In this document: positions 17,201 through 25,066 of the stretch, piece by piece
Layout: every line of letters begins with the position of its first letter
Numbering within the stretch: the first letter of the stretch is position 1
Assembly: GCA_031282245.1 (NCBI GenBank)
Contig: JAITEB010000015.1
Span: 62,001 to 126,000, forward strand
Reading direction: 5' to 3'
Length of the DNA: 64,000 bases
Source of the DNA: Oscillospiraceae bacterium
GTDB lineage: Bacteria > Bacillota > Clostridia > Oscillospirales > Ruminococcaceae
Position numbers and translations under genes: made by a program
Notes under the pieces: model-generated
What the model saw: the letters and a program-made list of their open reading frames with translations, nothing else
Told to the model about the DNA's origin: nothing
Database searches by the model: none

Positions 17201-20200
17201 TGTTCAGGCCGGACAGCGAAGCGGTTCCATAAGGCCGGTCGAGAATTTTTTCTTTTGACAGCTCGTATTTATAGCCGATTTTCTCAAGGAAACCCGCCGC
17301 AAGGCAAAGCCTGCCGCCGCCTGCGCTTGGCCGCCTTTCGCAGATAACCGCGCCGGAGCCTTTATCATACTCCGCGTTTATAAACAGCTTTGAATAAATC
17401 GGGTGGGCTTCGTCGTTCTTTTTTTTTGCAAGACAAGGCTCAAAGTAGACAAAAATTTCTTTCACAGTTTTTTTAGCAGTCTTGTTTCTGACGACTATTG
17501 TGCGCTGTTCGCAGGCATGCGAGGCGCTCACCATCACCTGGACCCCGGCCTCAATCCCGTTGTGCTTGGCGAAAAATTCCGCAGAAACGGGCGTGAATTT
17601 TGCAACGTATTCTATATCTTTCCGGTATTCCGGCGCGGCGGTTACCGGGAAAATCTCCCGTTCGTCCCCGACGTATACAAAAATTCCCTGAGGGTTGTTT
17701 AAAAGGTCGCTGCCGCATTTGGTGACGTTAATCCCGCGGAGCAGGGAGTCCGAAGCGCCGCAGTCGCTTATGGCGACGCTCCATTCGTCGTTGGCCAGAA
17801 GCTGAATCCGCGGGGAAAGCGGGGAAATGTCCCGGAACTCGTCCACTTCCGGTGAAGCGCGTTTTTTCTTTTCTTCGCTGCCGTACAGAGAAGCGCCGTC
17901 GTACAAAACAGCGCCGTTGACGATTTTTTCCTCAAGCAGTTCTTTTGCGGCGCGCATGGTTTTGTCGCGCATAAAGCGCTTTTGCATAATTTTTTCGTTG
18001 AGGGCGTTGTCCGCCGAGATAAAGCTCATACCCACATGGTGGGACATATAACTTCTCACAATCGCATAATCCCTGTTTTGTATATTGCGGACGCGGTTTT
18101 TTGTGAAGTCTACGGCCTCATAAAAGCCGTATTTGCCGTAAGCGCCAAGCGCCCGGATGCGCCGCAGGTTTTTCACGGCTTCGCGCAGGTTATACGGGGC
18201 GATCAAAAAGCTGGAGTAAGGCGAAATCACGTTGTCTTTGGAAAGCCCGCGCCGCAGACCCAGTTTTTGCACGCCGTGCGCTTTGTACTGGTAGTTCAGA
18301 TTGCTGTCGAAGGCGTAAAAGCCGCTCTCGGAAACGCCCCAGGGACGGCTTCGGGCTATGCCGTCCTTTTTTTGGCAGTAATAGCAAAAATTCAGAGCCT
18401 CATAATTGAGCGAGCCCATCTGCGAAGGCAAAAGCAAGTTGGGCATATAATACTCAAACATGGTTCCGCTCCAGGAAAGCGGCGCGGCATAGGACGAAAC
18501 CCGCGCCATAGTCCGGCTAAGGCTGCCCCAGTGCTTTTTCGGCGCCTGCCTTTGCGCAATCGCGTAATAGCTGGTCAGCCGGGCTTCGCTCATCAGCAAA
18601 TCATAGTGCGAATTGCTGAGCTTGCCTTCTCCCTCGTCATAGCCGATTGCGAAGAGTTTTTTTCTCTTATTATAAAAAACGGACAGATCCGTTTCGTCAA
18701 TCACAGTATTTATTTTTTTCAGCAGAGGGTAATAAACCGCCGTGTCCGGGACATACTCTTTCAGCCCCTGCCGGAGCGCCACAAGGCAGCAGACAAAGTT
18801 CCCGCTGTCCACAGATGAGACATAGCGCTGCAAAATCCGCAGGTTCCGCGTGTCGTACCAGTTGTATAAATTGCCGTTCCATTTGGGGAGTTTTATAACA
18901 GTGTCCATGGTTTTGTTAACTTTGTCAAAAAGCTGGGGCACGTCGATAAAGCCCATATCCCGCGCCGCCAGAAACGACAGAAGCATAAGCCCTATATTTG
19001 TCGGCGAAGTCCTGTGCGCGACGGTCTCGGAAGGAACCTCCTGGATATTGTCCGGGGGAAGGTAGTTGTCTTCCGCGCTGAAAATTCCCTCAAAAAAGCC
19101 CCACATGGCCGAAGCATATGAAATAAGCGCGGCTTTGTCTTTTGCGGAGCTTTCGCGCAGGGCGCTTTTGTATTCCACCGAAAGCCCCGCGGAGAAAAAC
19201 GGTACAAGCAAAAACAGCGCGCCCCATGCTTTAATCAGCGGGCCGGGCGAAAAGGCAAGCGCCAAAATCCCCAAAAGCTCCGGGAACCAGAATTTTGACA
19301 GCAATTGGGCGAAATTATATTTTTTGCTGTTTGAGGCAGAAGCCGTCGTCCATTCCAGAAGCTTTTTTTTGGAAATAAACATTCTGTAGAGCGAACGCAC
19401 AGCCGCGTCCAGACAGGTCCAGGCGTGATAGGGCATGAATATCAAGTTTACAAAAGCCTGCGCCAGCATGTCCGCAGCCTGGGCGTGCGCGCCGGAGTAA
19501 TATTCCCGCGACAGGGCGAAAAATCCCCCGCTCCATATGCTCATAAAGGCCGAATAAATAAACGGGAACGTCACAGTCAAAAACGAAGCCGCCAAAAGAA
19601 TCCAGCGCGCCGCGCCGTTTGCGAAAGCCGCGGCGATCAGGCAGGCTAACGCGCTCACCGGAAGCAGCGACCGGCGTATATTGTCGAAAATCTTGTAGCG
19701 GTCCGCGGCGGTCATTTCGTTAAGGCGGCCGTTCTTCAGCCTTCTCCGCGCGTAGCCGATATTCTGCCAGTCGCCGCGAACCCATCTGTGCAGGCGCGCA
19801 AAATAGGGAATCGGCGCCGACGGGAAAGAATCCAGCATTTCAACCTGCGAGAGAAATGCCGTGCGCATAAAAGAGCCTTCAAGAATGTCATGGCTGAGCA
19901 CTATATTATCTTCAAAGCGCCTGTCCATAAGCTTGTAATAAACGTTTATATCAAGCAGGCCCTTGCCGGTGAAAATAGCCGCGCCAAACAAATCCTGATA
20001 AAAATTGGAAGCGCCGTTGTCATATGAAGATATGCCGCCGGCTCCCGCCATAATTTTGGCAAAAGGCGTTTTAAAAGCGCTTTTCAGGCTTGTGCTGATC
20101 TGCGGGGCAATAATGCCGTAGCCGCGCTCTACGATCTTTCCCTGCGGATTGATTTCCGGCGCGTTAAGCGGGTGCGCCGCCGCGCCGACAAGGGCTTTCA

Positions 20201-21623
20201 CGCTGTCCAGAAGGATTTCCGTGTCTGAATCAAGGCTGATAAGATAGCGCGCCTTTGCAAGCTTTTCTCTGTCCCCCGCGAAGCAGTCAAGCCGGGTTTC
20301 CTCGCCCTTGATAAGCCGGACAAGCTCAATAGTTGCGCCGCGCTTTCTTTCCCAGCCGGAAAAGACTTTCGAGCGGCTGTTGTAGCTGCGTTTCCTCACC
20401 ATCAGGAAAAAGCGCTGGCCGTAAATTTCGTTCAGCTCCTGAACGGATTCCATAGCGTTCTTAAGCTGAATTTTGTCCTCCGGCATATTTGGCGCGTTTG
20501 CTTCTTTGTAGTCCGCCAAAATCAGGAAGCCGATATTGTCGTCCTTGTTTTTGAAATACAGGTCTTCAAGACGTTCTTTGATTTTCTCTTTGTCCCTGGC
20601 TTCCGGCAGAATGGTTGAAATTGCCACAAGCGTGTAATATTCCGGGTCAATGCCGTCTTTAAGCTCCAGCGCCGGTATATGGCTGCATTCAACGCCGCGC
20701 AGGGCAAAGTGCTCCAGAACCGGCCGCATTATCTCATAAAAAGCCAGATATATCAGAGGCATTGTCCAATATGCCCGGAAATAAAAGGCTGTGAAAAAAG
20801 AGGCGACAAGCGGCAGAAAAAGCGCCAGCCGCAAAGCCGTGCTTCCCTTGCGCAGACAGCGCTTTGCGTCGCCGTCAGTCTCCCATATGATTTTGCCGAT
20901 ATGCACAGCGCTGTCGCGGGCTTTGTCCAGTATAGCGGAAGCCGTGTCAGTCTCGCTGATTTCTTTTTGGCGGGCAATTTTGCTTATTTTATACCTGTAC
21001 TGGTTTTTGCTTTCGCTGTCCATTTTGGCGTAAATTCCGGCGGGGTCTTTCAGCAAAAGCTTCTCGACATAGCTCACTTCGTCCAAAATCTTCTCAAAAT
21101 CTATATCAGAAAGCGAGCGTAGCGATTCTATGCCATACGAAAAATTCTGTATGGCAAGGGCCTCGTCTTTTTTTTCAAAGCAGGCTTTGCAGCAGATATC
21201 AAGCAAAACCGCCCGCAAAGCCGTTTGCAGGAAATTAAGCTCCGTCGTTGTGAAAATGTGCTTTTCCTGCGATTTCCGCAAAAAGTCAATTAAAAGCTCG
21301 CCGGTCAATTCCGCGCCGCTTTTAACAAAGGACTGGCGCAAAAGCTCGTATATCAGCGGCAGGCGCTTCCCCCGCAGGCAATAAAGCGGATATTCGTTTT
21401 TAATGCTCCTGATCGCGTTTTTAGCGTTTTCTTCTATCAGGTAATAGTTGTCGCAGAGCCATTCCGCAAACCCGGAAGGGTTTTTTATAGCGCTTGCCTT
21501 TTTGTATTTTGCGCGTATTTTTTTAAGCTGCTTATACACAAGCCTTGCCAGCGCCGTGGGATAGCGCAGGTATAATTTTATAATAATTCTCTTTTTCTTT
21601 GCGGCTTTATCTTTCTTGTTCAT
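14226..21623 (-). CDS. Cyclic beta-1,2-glucan synthase (GT84 - cyclase-like domain - GH94)
   Basis: A 2465-residue multidomain membrane enzyme, the NdvB/CGS family (usually 2400-2900). In order: a soluble N-terminus; a hydrophobic pair near 250-300; a GT84 glycosyltransferase with LISLDSDTE (about 463), HDILEGSFMRTAF and RGDWQNIGYARRRL (about 620); several membrane segments to about 860; a glycoamylase-like domain (WSGTMFEYYMP about 1056, SYMSHHVGMS), reported in this family to act in cyclisation; then GH94-type regions with the catalytic motif GNGDWNDSFNKAG (about 2153). It makes beta-1,2-glucan from UDP-glucose and closes the ring. The ATG at 21623 has AAAGGTGG upstream; the frame is open to 21764 but lacks a site there. 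It stands alone. Confidence 0.9.
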   Translation of the reverse strand: MNKKDKAAKKKRIIIKLYLRYPTALARLVYKQLKKIRAKYKKASAIKNPSGFAEWLCDNYYLIEENAKNAIRSIKNEYPLYCLRGKRLPLIYELLRQSFVKSGAELTGELLIDFLRKSQEKHIFTTTELNFLQTALRAVLLDICCKACFEKKDEALAIQNFSYGIESLRSLSDIDFEKILDEVSYVEKLLLKDPAGIYAKMDSESKNQYRYKISKIARQKEISETDTASAILDKARDSAVHIGKIIWETDGDAKRCLRKGSTALRLALFLPLVASFFTAFYFRAYWTMPLIYLAFYEIMRPVLEHFALRGVECSHIPALELKDGIDPEYYTLVAISTILPEARDKEKIKERLEDLYFKNKDDNIGFLILADYKEANAPNMPEDKIQLKNAMESVQELNEIYGQRFFLMVRKRSYNSRSKVFSGWERKRGATIELVRLIKGEETRLDCFAGDREKLAKARYLISLDSDTEILLDSVKALVGAAAHPLNAPEINPQGKIVERGYGIIAPQISTSLKSAFKTPFAKIMAGAGGISSYDNGASNFYQDLFGAAIFTGKGLLDINVYYKLMDRRFEDNIVLSHDILEGSFMRTAFLSQVEMLDSFPSAPIPYFARLHRWVRGDWQNIGYARRRLKNGRLNEMTAADRYKIFDNIRRSLLPVSALACLIAAAFANGAARWILLAASFLTVTFPFIYSAFMSIWSGGFFALSREYYSGAHAQAADMLAQAFVNLIFMPYHAWTCLDAAVRSLYRMFISKKKLLEWTTASASNSKKYNFAQLLSKFWFPELLGILALAFSPGPLIKAWGALFLLVPFFSAGLSVEYKSALRESSAKDKAALISYASAMWGFFEGIFSAEDNYLPPDNIQEVPSETVAHRTSPTNIGLMLLSFLAARDMGFIDVPQLFDKVNKTMDTVIKLPKWNGNLYNWYDTRNLRILQRYVSSVDSGNFVCCLVALRQGLKEYVPDTAVYYPLLKKINTVIDETDLSVFYNKRKKLFAIGYDEGEGKLSNSHYDLLMSEARLTSYYAIAQRQAPKKHWGSLSRTMARVSSYAAPLSWSGTMFEYYMPNLLLPSQMGSLNYEALNFCYYCQKKDGIARSRPWGVSESGFYAFDSNLNYQYKAHGVQKLGLRRGLSKDNVISPYSSFLIAPYNLREAVKNLRRIRALGAYGKYGFYEAVDFTKNRVRNIQNRDYAIVRSYMSHHVGMSFISADNALNEKIMQKRFMRDKTMRAAKELLEEKIVNGAVLYDGASLYGSEEKKKRASPEVDEFRDISPLSPRIQLLANDEWSVAISDCGASDSLLRGINVTKCGSDLLNNPQGIFVYVGDEREIFPVTAAPEYRKDIEYVAKFTPVSAEFFAKHNGIEAGVQVMVSASHACEQRTIVVRNKTAKKTVKEIFVYFEPCLAKKKNDEAHPIYSKLFINAEYDKGSGAVICERRPSAGGGRLCLAAGFLEKIGYKYELSKEKILDRPYGTASLSGLNKKEFSAGPAIPDAAAAFRFKAELDPNEQKDFHFIITAAETRDAALSQLLMARLRGALDYSGAAKSPLMVNTTESQTAKTIIPYIICPGRERNDEKAIAAAHENERGVNGLWGLAVSGDYPIILLPIEKPDPVFLDNYLKAYKILRLRNINCDLVITFRDKRGAENLSAEIKKLIDSNAMTFFLGQPSGIHPVDLELHDAKTEKLLYAAAAYVAEKTILKEAKKQPFSPLKITPTAKYGFVPESGVKTLGGVFHGKRFYITAETKAPWCHILANPAFGTLVSDKALGYTWAVNSRENKLTPWNNDRSRDNRGEMLLLRLGGEYIDLINGAQVSYSERSAVYTGKKNGIATKAAVSVSETGCSKYCEVLITNEKAEDETIECVYYTEPVLGVSRGTSGMIRFETSEKTLLLHNPFGQIKGFMGLSCSRDEAFFMNDRSAVLEGRLEKSQLLEKRDNCAAVVVPLRIRPKAEAGIRFILSYGKDRAACIKMAKMPYSAKPAFENSVKIRTPDPCLDVMINQWLPHQTLSSRIRGRTGFYQCGGAWGFRDQLQDVCSLLTLSPKLARQHIIRCAKAQFEEGDALHWWHQMPDGKRGVRTRCSDDLLWLVYAVCEYVEKTGDFVLLDLELPYLSGKELEPGEHERYFEPRVSPIRESIYYHCKKSVKRSMNFGKHGLPLIGNGDWNDSFNKAGINGRGESVWLAQFMALTLNKFAALCDGRGDREYAYIIKNKARDLLDCVDKYCFEEDRYIRAFYDDGSKMGSAESDECKIDILSQSFAVLSGMKNRERISKAIDTAYNSLVDFETGIIKLFAPPFDKSDHEPGYVKAYPAGTRENGGQYTHAAIWFALALLEKGEWDKAYGLIQTLNPARKYLDEKTAGAYMLEPYYMAADIYSNKNAAGRGGWSLYTGASGWYYRLVVEYMLGLKMRPGRLEFEPKIPLDWPGFSMEINISGTAVKVEARRREGRFFILDDERRDRAFVPLDGREHVVKIGIL

Positions 21624-21762
21624 AAGTCCACCTTTGCTTGACTTGTCGTAAAAAATCAAGGTCTTTATATAAGGCTGCTCGCTCATTTTTATTCTATAAA
21701 GTTTAGTTTTGCCTGCTTTCGGGCAAAAATGCAAAGGCGTTTTTATTAAAACAGAAAAAAAC

Positions 21763-21792
21763 AAAACCGCCGTTTTTTTTCGGCGGTTTTTA
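21763..21792. terminator. Bidirectional terminator
   Basis: AAAACCGCCG and CGGCGGTTTT form a stem around an eight-T loop, with A and T runs on the flanks. On the minus strand it ends the amino-acid ABC operon ahead of the glucan synthase gene. Confidence 0.8.
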
Positions 21793-21812
21793 AATTAATA
21801 TAACGCGATTTT

Positions 21813-22544
21813 TTATAAAATCATTCCCAGAAATTGCCTGGTGCGTTCTTCTTTTGTGTTGACAAAAACTTCTTCAGGCGTGCCTTCTTCGACAATAACA
21901 CCGTCTTCCATAAAGATAACCCTGTCGGAAACGTCCCGCGCAAAGCCCATTTCGTGCGTCACTATCACCATGGTCATACCCTCGTTGGCAAGCTCTTTCA
22001 TGACGCTGAGAACCTCGCCGATCATTTCGGGGTCAAGCGCGCTTGTCGGCTCGTCGAAAAGCATAATGTCCGGGTTCATGGCCAGCGCCCGCGCGATCGC
22101 GACGCGCTGCTGCTGCCCTCCGGAAAGCTGCCGGGGGTATACGTCCGCCTTGTCCGAAAGCCCGACGCGCGCCAAAAGCTGGAGAGCCTTTTCTTCGGCC
22201 TGACGTTTAGTCAGCGTTTTTGTGTCAGTTGGGGCGAGCATAATATTTTTCCTGACGGTCAAATGCGGGAAAAGATTAAACTGCTGGAAAACCATGCCTA
22301 TATTGCGCCTTATTAAATCTATATTCGCCTTTTTGTCAGTGAGCAGGAAAGAATCGACATAGACTTCGCCGGAAGTGGGCTTTTCAAGCATGTTCAGGCA
22401 GCGCAGAAAAGTGGACTTGCCCGAACCGGAAGGCCCGATAATGCAAATAACTTCGCCCTCTTCGACATCCAGGTCAATCCCCTTGAGAACGCCAAGAGCG
22501 CCAAAGTCCTTGCACAGATTCCGGACGCTAACTTTTTTTGCCAT
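21813..22544 (-). CDS. Polar amino acid ABC transporter ATP-binding protein
   Basis: A 243-residue ATPase of the GlnQ/HisP group. It has Walker [10 protein letters not shown], the Q-loop in [15 protein letters not shown], the signature LSGGQQQR, Walker B IMLFDEP and the H-loop VTHE. It drives the importer formed with the permease, whose gene it overlaps by 17 bp, and the binding protein at 23968-24735. The ATG at 22544 has GAGAGGAAG upstream; an in-frame TTG at 22562 is upstream of that site and was not used. Confidence 0.95.
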   Translation of the reverse strand: MAKKVSVRNLCKDFGALGVLKGIDLDVEEGEVICIIGPSGSGKSTFLRCLNMLEKPTSGEVYVDSFLLTDKKANIDLIRRNIGMVFQQFNLFPHLTVRKNIMLAPTDTKTLTKRQAEEKALQLLARVGLSDKADVYPRQLSGGQQQRVAIARALAMNPDIMLFDEPTSALDPEMIGEVLSVMKELANEGMTMVIVTHEMGFARDVSDRVIFMEDGVIVEEGTPEEVFVNTKEERTRQFLGMIL

Positions 22545-23217
22545 AGTCCATCTTCCTCTCAATGTGATTAGAGATAAAAGTCAATATGCTGACAAAAATC
22601 AGATAAAAAATGCCGACCACTGTCCAGGTCGCAAAAGATTCCATTGTGCGCCCGATATAAATCTTCGCCTGATAGACAATATCGGCAAGGCTTATAACGG
22701 ATATTATAGACGTATCTTTAAGCGTGATAATAGTCTGATTGACCAGCGAAGGGATAGAAATGCGCAGCGCCTGCGGCAAAATGACTTTAAGCATTGCCCG
22801 GCCTTTTGAAAGGCCAAGGCTCCGGGCGGCTTCCATCTGGCCCGGATCGACGGCCTGGATTCCGCCGCGGAAAATTTCAGCTATGTACGCCCCCGCGTTC
22901 AGGCACAAAGCGACGACGCCCGCCGAATAGGCGCTAAGCCGGAAATCAAGCCCAAACGACTGTATAAGCTGGGGGATTCCAAAATATACAAAAAAAGTCT
23001 GTACCAGAAGCGGCGTTCCCCTTATCAGGCCGATATAGCCTTTGGCCAAAAGCGCCAGCGGCCTGACGCTCGACATGCCCGCAAGACAGGTGAACAGGCC
23101 GATAAACACCGCGATGGCGAGAGACACTATAGTTATCTGAACCGTGGTCAGCATACCCTGAATCAAAAGAGGCAGCGCTTCTTTGAGCACCCTTGCCATA
23201 CCTGATAAAATATTCAA
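22528..23217 (-). CDS. Polar amino acid ABC transporter permease
   Basis: A 229-residue permease of the HisM/GlnP family with four to five membrane segments and the EAA-like loop [21 protein letters not shown]. The TTG start at 23217 has AAAGGGGAAAG upstream; an ATG six codons in is the alternative. It is separated from the binding-protein gene by a hicAB pair, which is unusual for a compact three-gene importer operon. Confidence 0.93.
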   Translation of the reverse strand: MNILSGMARVLKEALPLLIQGMLTTVQITIVSLAIAVFIGLFTCLAGMSSVRPLALLAKGYIGLIRGTPLLVQTFFVYFGIPQLIQSFGLDFRLSAYSAGVVALCLNAGAYIAEIFRGGIQAVDPGQMEAARSLGLSKGRAMLKVILPQALRISIPSLVNQTIITLKDTSIISVISLADIVYQAKIYIGRTMESFATWTVVGIFYLIFVSILTFISNHIERKMDYGKKS

Positions 23218-23269
23218 AAGCTTTCTTTCCCCTTTCGTTTTCAGAGTATGAAAAAACAGTGAGCCGCGA

Positions 23270-23623
23270 CTATACGCTTAATTTATAAAGAGTATATTGG
23301 TTCAGTGACACGCCTTCTTTGTCGGCTTCAAGCGCCAGACGGGCGTGGAGAGACTTGGGGAGCCAGACAACATATTTTCCGCTGTATTCTTTATTGCTTT
23401 CGGGAGCCATTGGCATAGGGACGTCCAGACCGGATTCTATCTTGCCCTCAATCCAGAGTTCCATTGATTCGCGGATATTGGCCAGCGCTTCTTCCTGCGT
23501 TGCGCCGTCACTCATACAGCCTGGCATTTCTTCAACAGTTGCAAAATAGTAGCTGCCGCTTTTATCATTCATGTGACGCAATACAATACCATAAGGCAAA
23601 TCAAGGTATTCTTTTGGATTCAT
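23270..23623 (-). CDS. hicB: HicB-type antitoxin
   Basis: A 117-residue HicB. It has the partially degraded RNase-H-like N-terminal fold (YYFATVEEMPGCMSDGATQEEALANIRESMELWIE) and a C-terminal segment like a short helical or ribbon-helix-helix DNA-binding domain (LPKSLHARLALEADKEGVSLNQ). It overlaps hicA by 4 bp (ATGA) with GAGGAGG at the end of hicA, so the two are coupled. It neutralises HicA and usually represses the pair. Confidence 0.92.
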   Translation of the reverse strand: MNPKEYLDLPYGIVLRHMNDKSGSYYFATVEEMPGCMSDGATQEEALANIRESMELWIEGKIESGLDVPMPMAPESNKEYSGKYVVWLPKSLHARLALEADKEGVSLNQYTLYKLSV

Positions 23624-23850
23624 ATTCCAGCCTCCTCAACAATGTCTAAAATTACCATGATGTATATTGCTTTGAGCGGATTCTGTCTGGGAAATGTTAT
23701 ATGGTTTTTCCCGTTGCCGTACCGCCTGTGCGAGCCTTTTTGACGCTCAAAAATGTATCCATAAGCCTTGAGCACACGTTCCGCTTCGGAGAATTGTATA
23801 CCATGGGGCTGATTTTTCATTTTTTCGATTAATTTTTCAACGCTTGGCAT
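23620..23850 (-). CDS. hicA: HicA-type mRNA interferase toxin
   Basis: A 76-residue toxin with a double-stranded-RNA-binding-like fold. The catalytic His lies in KGSHRRYGNG, the HicA hallmark. HicA cleaves mRNA independently of ribosomes when free of HicB. The gene precedes hicB and sits between the binding protein and permease genes of an amino-acid importer. A TATAAT at 23872-23877 on the minus strand with only a weak -35 could give the pair its own promoter. Confidence 0.92.
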   Translation of the reverse strand: MPSVEKLIEKMKNQPHGIQFSEAERVLKAYGYIFERQKGSHRRYGNGKNHITFPRQNPLKAIYIMVILDIVEEAGI

Positions 23851-23922
23851 GGCGTCACTTCTTTAGCTGTAATTATATAAAATGGGGGAGACTGCTTAAC
23901 ACAATTCCCCCGGCGCGCCTTA

Positions 23923-23952
23923 TGCAGGGGCGGAATGGAACCCGTCCCTGCA
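23923..23952 (-). terminator. Hairpin after the amino-acid binding protein gene
   Basis: TGCAGGG and CCCTGCA arms, extended inside with one mismatch, form a stable hairpin just after the binding-protein stop. There is no T-run. It may reduce read-through into hicAB or stabilise the upstream mRNA. Confidence 0.4.
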
Positions 23953-23967
23953 GTTCATAAAGCCATT

Positions 23968-24735
23968 TTAGCCCTGGGCAATATATTTATTCAGAATTTC
24001 GTCATATTTGCCGTTTTCACGGATATTTGCAAGGCCTTTGTTGAACATGTCAAGCAGTTCCGGGACATTGCCCTTGAGAACCGCAAAGCCATAAGAAGAG
24101 CCTCTCTCCATCTCCGTAACCATTTTGAGACCGTTGCCCTGGGAAATGCCGTAGCCCATGACGGGATAGTCTTCAAAACAGGCGGCGGAATTGCCTGTCT
24201 TGACGTCTTCATACATAAACGGGGATTCGTCAAAATAAACCAGATCAAAGCCGTACTGCGCCTGAATGGATTCGGCAAATGTCGCGCCTTCCGTCCCGGT
24301 TTTGACGGCGACTTTCTTGCCCTCAAGCGAATCATAGCCGCTTATATCGCTGTTGGAAGCGCTGATTGCCATGACAACGCCGGAATCATAATAAGCGGTT
24401 GAAAAGTCGTACTTGGCCTTGCGCTCTTCGGTGATGCTCATCCCGGCGATAACCCCGTCGGCCTGTTTGCTCTCAAGGGCGGCGACGGCGGCGCTGAATC
24501 CCAGCGGCTGAAGCTCGTACTTAAAGCCCTGATCGGCGGCGATCGCGGCAAGGAGGTCAATATCAATCCCCACATAATTGTTGCTGCTGTCCTGGAATTC
24601 AAATGGGGCGAATGTAGTGTCGGTCGCGATAATATAAGTTTTTCCGGACTTGTCTGCCGACGCGCACGAATTGGCGGCAAGAAGGCACATGCTGAGTACC
24701 ACGGCGCACAGGATTATTTTTTTAGCGGTTTTCAT
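23968..24735 (-). CDS. Polar amino acid ABC transporter substrate-binding lipoprotein
   Basis: A 255-residue family-3 solute-binding protein. It has a signal with lipobox AANSC (Cys24), then the family start YIIATDTTFAPFEFQDSSNNYVGIDIDLL and GVIAGMSITEERKAKYDFS. It binds a polar amino acid outside the membrane and feeds the permease/ATPase encoded downstream after hicAB. The ATG has AAGGAG upstream. Expression is probably from the TTGACA promoter at 24828-24857. Confidence 0.94.
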   Translation of the reverse strand: MKTAKKIILCAVVLSMCLLAANSCASADKSGKTYIIATDTTFAPFEFQDSSNNYVGIDIDLLAAIAADQGFKYELQPLGFSAAVAALESKQADGVIAGMSITEERKAKYDFSTAYYDSGVVMAISASNSDISGYDSLEGKKVAVKTGTEGATFAESIQAQYGFDLVYFDESPFMYEDVKTGNSAACFEDYPVMGYGISQGNGLKMVTEMERGSSYGFAVLKGNVPELLDMFNKGLANIRENGKYDEILNKYIAQG

Positions 24736-25066
24736 ATTTAGCTTTCTCCTTCATATATAAAATATTATTATGGCACAGGAACACGAAAAAACGACAGGTT
24801 TCCAGGCCGCTTGTCCTGCTTCATAATATTTTAACATTTTATTATATTGCTTGTCAAATCAAATTTTTATATTATTTTGTTTCATGCACTGTCAGCCCAA
24901 GCCAGGGAATCTGTTTTATACGCAATCTGGAAATGCTTAGATATGCGGCGCTTTCCTCAAACCGGGTATAAACACATGCTAAATATTATTAGATTTTACT
25001 ACCTTCTTTTTTGCTTTTCTGCTATACTAAATAATATAAAAAATTCACTATTTGGAGGAATCATTG
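24736..25066. other. 331-bp divergent intergenic region
   Basis: AT-rich spacer between the amino-acid binding-protein gene and the divergent GH42 gene. It contains the minus-strand promoter described separately and the GGAGG of the GH42 gene. A TATACT near 25023 could be the GH42 -10 box, but no good -35 is seen. I find no gene in it. Confidence 0.6.
24828..24857 (-). promoter_or_regulatory. Sigma-A promoter of the amino-acid transporter operon
   Basis: On the minus strand a perfect TTGACA (24852-24857) and TAAAAT (24828-24833) are 18 bp apart, about 90 bp upstream of the binding-protein start. Confidence 0.65.
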
